Positions 54,534-56,211 of a DNA stretch of 56,211 bases are shown piece by piece (positions within the stretch are counted from its first letter, which is position 1; each line of letters begins with the position of its first letter). The notes beneath the pieces are model-generated. The model was not told the DNA's origin. It was given only the letters and a program-made list of their open reading frames with translations, and made no database searches. A program made the translations under genes and the position numbers. This DNA is from Chara braunii (Eukaryota; Streptophyta; Charophyceae; Charales; Characeae), in NCBI GenBank assembly GCA_003427395.1, contig BFEA01000191.1:2067013-2123223 (forward strand), written 5' to 3'.

Positions 54534-55337
54534 GTACATGGCCATAGTAATTTCTTAATCTGGCTTCTTGCCAAAGCCGGGTAATGGCCCTGGTATCCCA
54601 AACCTTCAAAATTGTTTTTTAGTTGCTTCTGGTGGTCTCGAGATGCTGTTATATTCATAGATCTGCGGTCAGAACGAAGCTGGTTGGTGTTGGAAGTAGA
54701 TGGCGGGATATCAAGCGTCCTACCAGTGAGGGGACTAGCTGGTAGGATGGAAATAGGGTATAGCAGCAGCAGAGATGGTGGCTCTGCTGCAGTAAGTCTT
54801 GCCGGAGTGAGGTAACGAGGATGGATGGGGGTTTCTGAGACGTTTCCTGAAACTTTGCCTAGGTGAGTGGGAGAAGAAGTCTGAAACTTGTCGCCACAAG
54901 AGAGAACGAGGCCGAAAGGTCAAACGCTGGGCCTGGGTCGCTTTTTCGTTTCGCGCTTCCAGAATTCGAGGTGTGAGGCCCGCGGCCCAGGAGGGATGTG
55001 GGCAGCTGGCGCTCAGCCACAATCAAATGTGGGCAGCCTTGTACATTAGAGGCATTGTAAAAGGGGCCTTGCAAGAGCAAATAAAACGGGTACCCCGAAA
55101 CGGAAACAACGAATATATTCTGCTCCCTGTTGCTTGCTATAGAGGTAAAACTGTTTCATTGCTGGATTGCGTGCTTCATTGTCTGCTATAGAGGAGCCTG
55201 CGCAGTTAAACCGCCGGCCTTCCGGGGTAGTCAATGCTGGCAGCTATATCTGCAGGGTTTTTTTTTCCTTTTTCTTCTGCATCTTTTCTTATGACATTTC
55301 TCAGATACTGTCCTGTCATTTTGCTGTATCATTCTGT
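54534..55337. other. Stretch without recognised gene
   Basis: Short frames only; no repeat family recognised. Confidence 0.4.
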
Positions 55338-55486
55338 ATAAGGGACGCTGGACCCGCTTTCCAGCAGATGATACTCCCCACCAATGGGTGGAGCCTTCCC
55401 CCTGGGTGCTAGCAGTGTCTGCTCTTGTCAGCACCACTAGCACGGGAGTGTGTTTTACCAACAAAAAAAAAAGAAAAAAAAAGAGT
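55338..55486 (+). repeat. LINE 3'-tail hairpin repeat, copy 11
   Basis: Lead block from GGGACGCTGGACCCGC; arms GTGCTAGCAGTGT (55406-55418) and GCACCACTAGCAC (55431-55443), loop CTCTTGTCA, A-rich tail to 55486. No LINE coding sequence precedes it. Confidence 0.8.
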
Positions 55487-55714
55487 TCGATTTGATTTTG
55501 GATCTACTCATCTGGGTTCAACAGGGGCTGTTGTGGTGCAGATCTACAACACACACACGCGCAGAATCTGCTAGAATGGCGGGGTTGGTGTGAGTGAAGT
55601 CGACGACTTTTCTCTCTCAAGGGTGTGTACCACTAACTCTGGGCGACGTGGTGAGTCCGTAAATTCATCTGTCAAATGCATCCTGGTCAGACTGTCGCGG
55701 TTCAGCCTGCCGAT

Positions 55715-55742
55715 TTATGCGTGTCATCCTTGCGCAGGGGTC

Positions 55743-55774
<32 letters not shown>

Positions 55775-55792
55775 ACGGATGTCCCGAAGGAC
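55715..55792 (-). pseudogene. U6 snRNA retropseudogene, 3'-truncated
   Basis: The minus strand reads as U6 from its first nucleotide: GTCCTTCGGGACATCCG, AAAATTGGAACGATACAGAG, AAGATTAGCATGACCCCTGC, GCAAGGATGACACGCATAA. The ACAGAGA box and AGC triad are present. The last part of U6 and its terminal T run are missing. There is no TATA box or upstream element at the expected place. It is flanked by direct repeats of CGGTTCAGCCTSCCGAT (55698-55714 and 55793-55809), one mismatch in 17, as expected for LINE-mediated integration of the RNA. Confidence 0.9.
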
Positions 55793-55896
55793 CGGTTCAG
55801 CCTCCCGATGAGTCGGTGAAATCGAATTGCGATGGAATCGAAGGCATCCTGGCCGAGTCACGCTTTCTTCATGCAGTTTTGTATAGCAAACCTGGC

Positions 55897-55934
<38 letters not shown>
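55897..55934. repeat. (CA)n microsatellite
   Basis: About 19 CA units running directly into a GA tract. Confidence 0.95.
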
Positions 55935-55968
<34 letters not shown>

Positions 55969-56010
55969 AGCGGATGTACAGAGCATGGAGGATCTTATGG
56001 ATTGATGGAC

Positions 56011-56072
<62 letters not shown>

Positions 56073-56114
56073 AGCGGATGTACAGAGCATGGAGGAGCTT
56101 ATGGATTGATGGAC

Positions 56115-56168
<54 letters not shown>

Positions 56169-56211
56169 AGCGGATGTACAGAGCATGGAGGAGCTTATGG
56201 ATTGATGGACC
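55935..56211. repeat. GA-bearing minisatellite, at least three units
   Basis: Units of a variable (GA)n tract plus a constant 46-base segment beginning GCAGCGGATGTACAGAGCAT and ending GATTGATGGACC. Three units are visible (about 55935, 56013, 56118) and the array meets the window end, so its full length is unknown. One base differs between units (GGATCTT versus GGAGCTT). Confidence 0.95.

Noticed and set aside
55715-55792. A functional U6 gene
   Set aside because: The 3' end, terminator and upstream promoter elements are missing and it is flanked by a target duplication.

Overview
The window looks like nuclear intergenic DNA of a green (streptophyte) genome. The basis is a chromodomain-bearing Ty3/gypsy element, PIF/Harbinger transposons with a Myb/SANT partner, plant-type LINEs with an RT zinc-binding C-terminus, a fragment of plant-mitochondrial-type 26S rRNA, a group II intron domain 5 and a plant-type U6 snRNA copy. 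A charophyte alga such as Chara would fit, but that is an inference from general style; nothing here proves the species. I recognise no host protein-coding gene in the 56 kb. Almost everything is mobile-element DNA, most of it decayed and nested.

Layout. 1-875: poly-G, low complexity, one LINE-tail hairpin. 875-2519: internally deleted PIF/Harbinger element flanked by ATA. 2855-6090: plus-strand LINE fragment, cut by a minus-strand 5'-truncated LINE that abuts a mitochondrial rRNA fragment and a group II intron domain 5. 6090-9490: retroelement debris and hairpin tails. 9492-18421: Ty3/gypsy chromovirus with LTRs, flanked by ATAAC, with gag and pol multiply broken; a 600-base N gap hides the end of its 5' LTR. 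18427-21335: debris. 21336-22636: hAT-like element flanked by an 8-bp duplication. 23235-31801: gag-like fragment, then a LINE (ORF1, endonuclease, RT, zinc-binding tail, 3' hairpin, poly-A) that was itself hit by a hAT-like element (24184-24774) and by another LINE (27377-28448). 31810-36600: LINE fragments, hairpin tails and a foldback element. 37516-44105: a 6.6-kb PIF/Harbinger element flanked by TAT, carrying a broken transposase and several younger insertions. 44158-45555: palindromic MITEs and a 508-bp nearly perfect palindrome. 47951-53686: a third PIF/Harbinger gene set, with transposase on plus and a Myb/SANT protein plus an unrecognised coiled-coil protein on minus, convergent. 54080-56211: MITEs, hairpin tail, a U6 retropseudogene with target-site duplication, and a GA-rich minisatellite running off the end.

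The most interesting pattern is shared by several element classes. Copies keep a common core or common flanks, but the self-complementary parts (hairpin arms, terminal palindrome arrays) differ strongly from copy to copy while still pairing within each copy. It is clearest in the 3' hairpin of the LINEs (11 copies) and in hAT-like elements with 8-bp duplications, two of which share a core but not their ends. This suggests either selection for structure or a process that re-copies one arm from the other.
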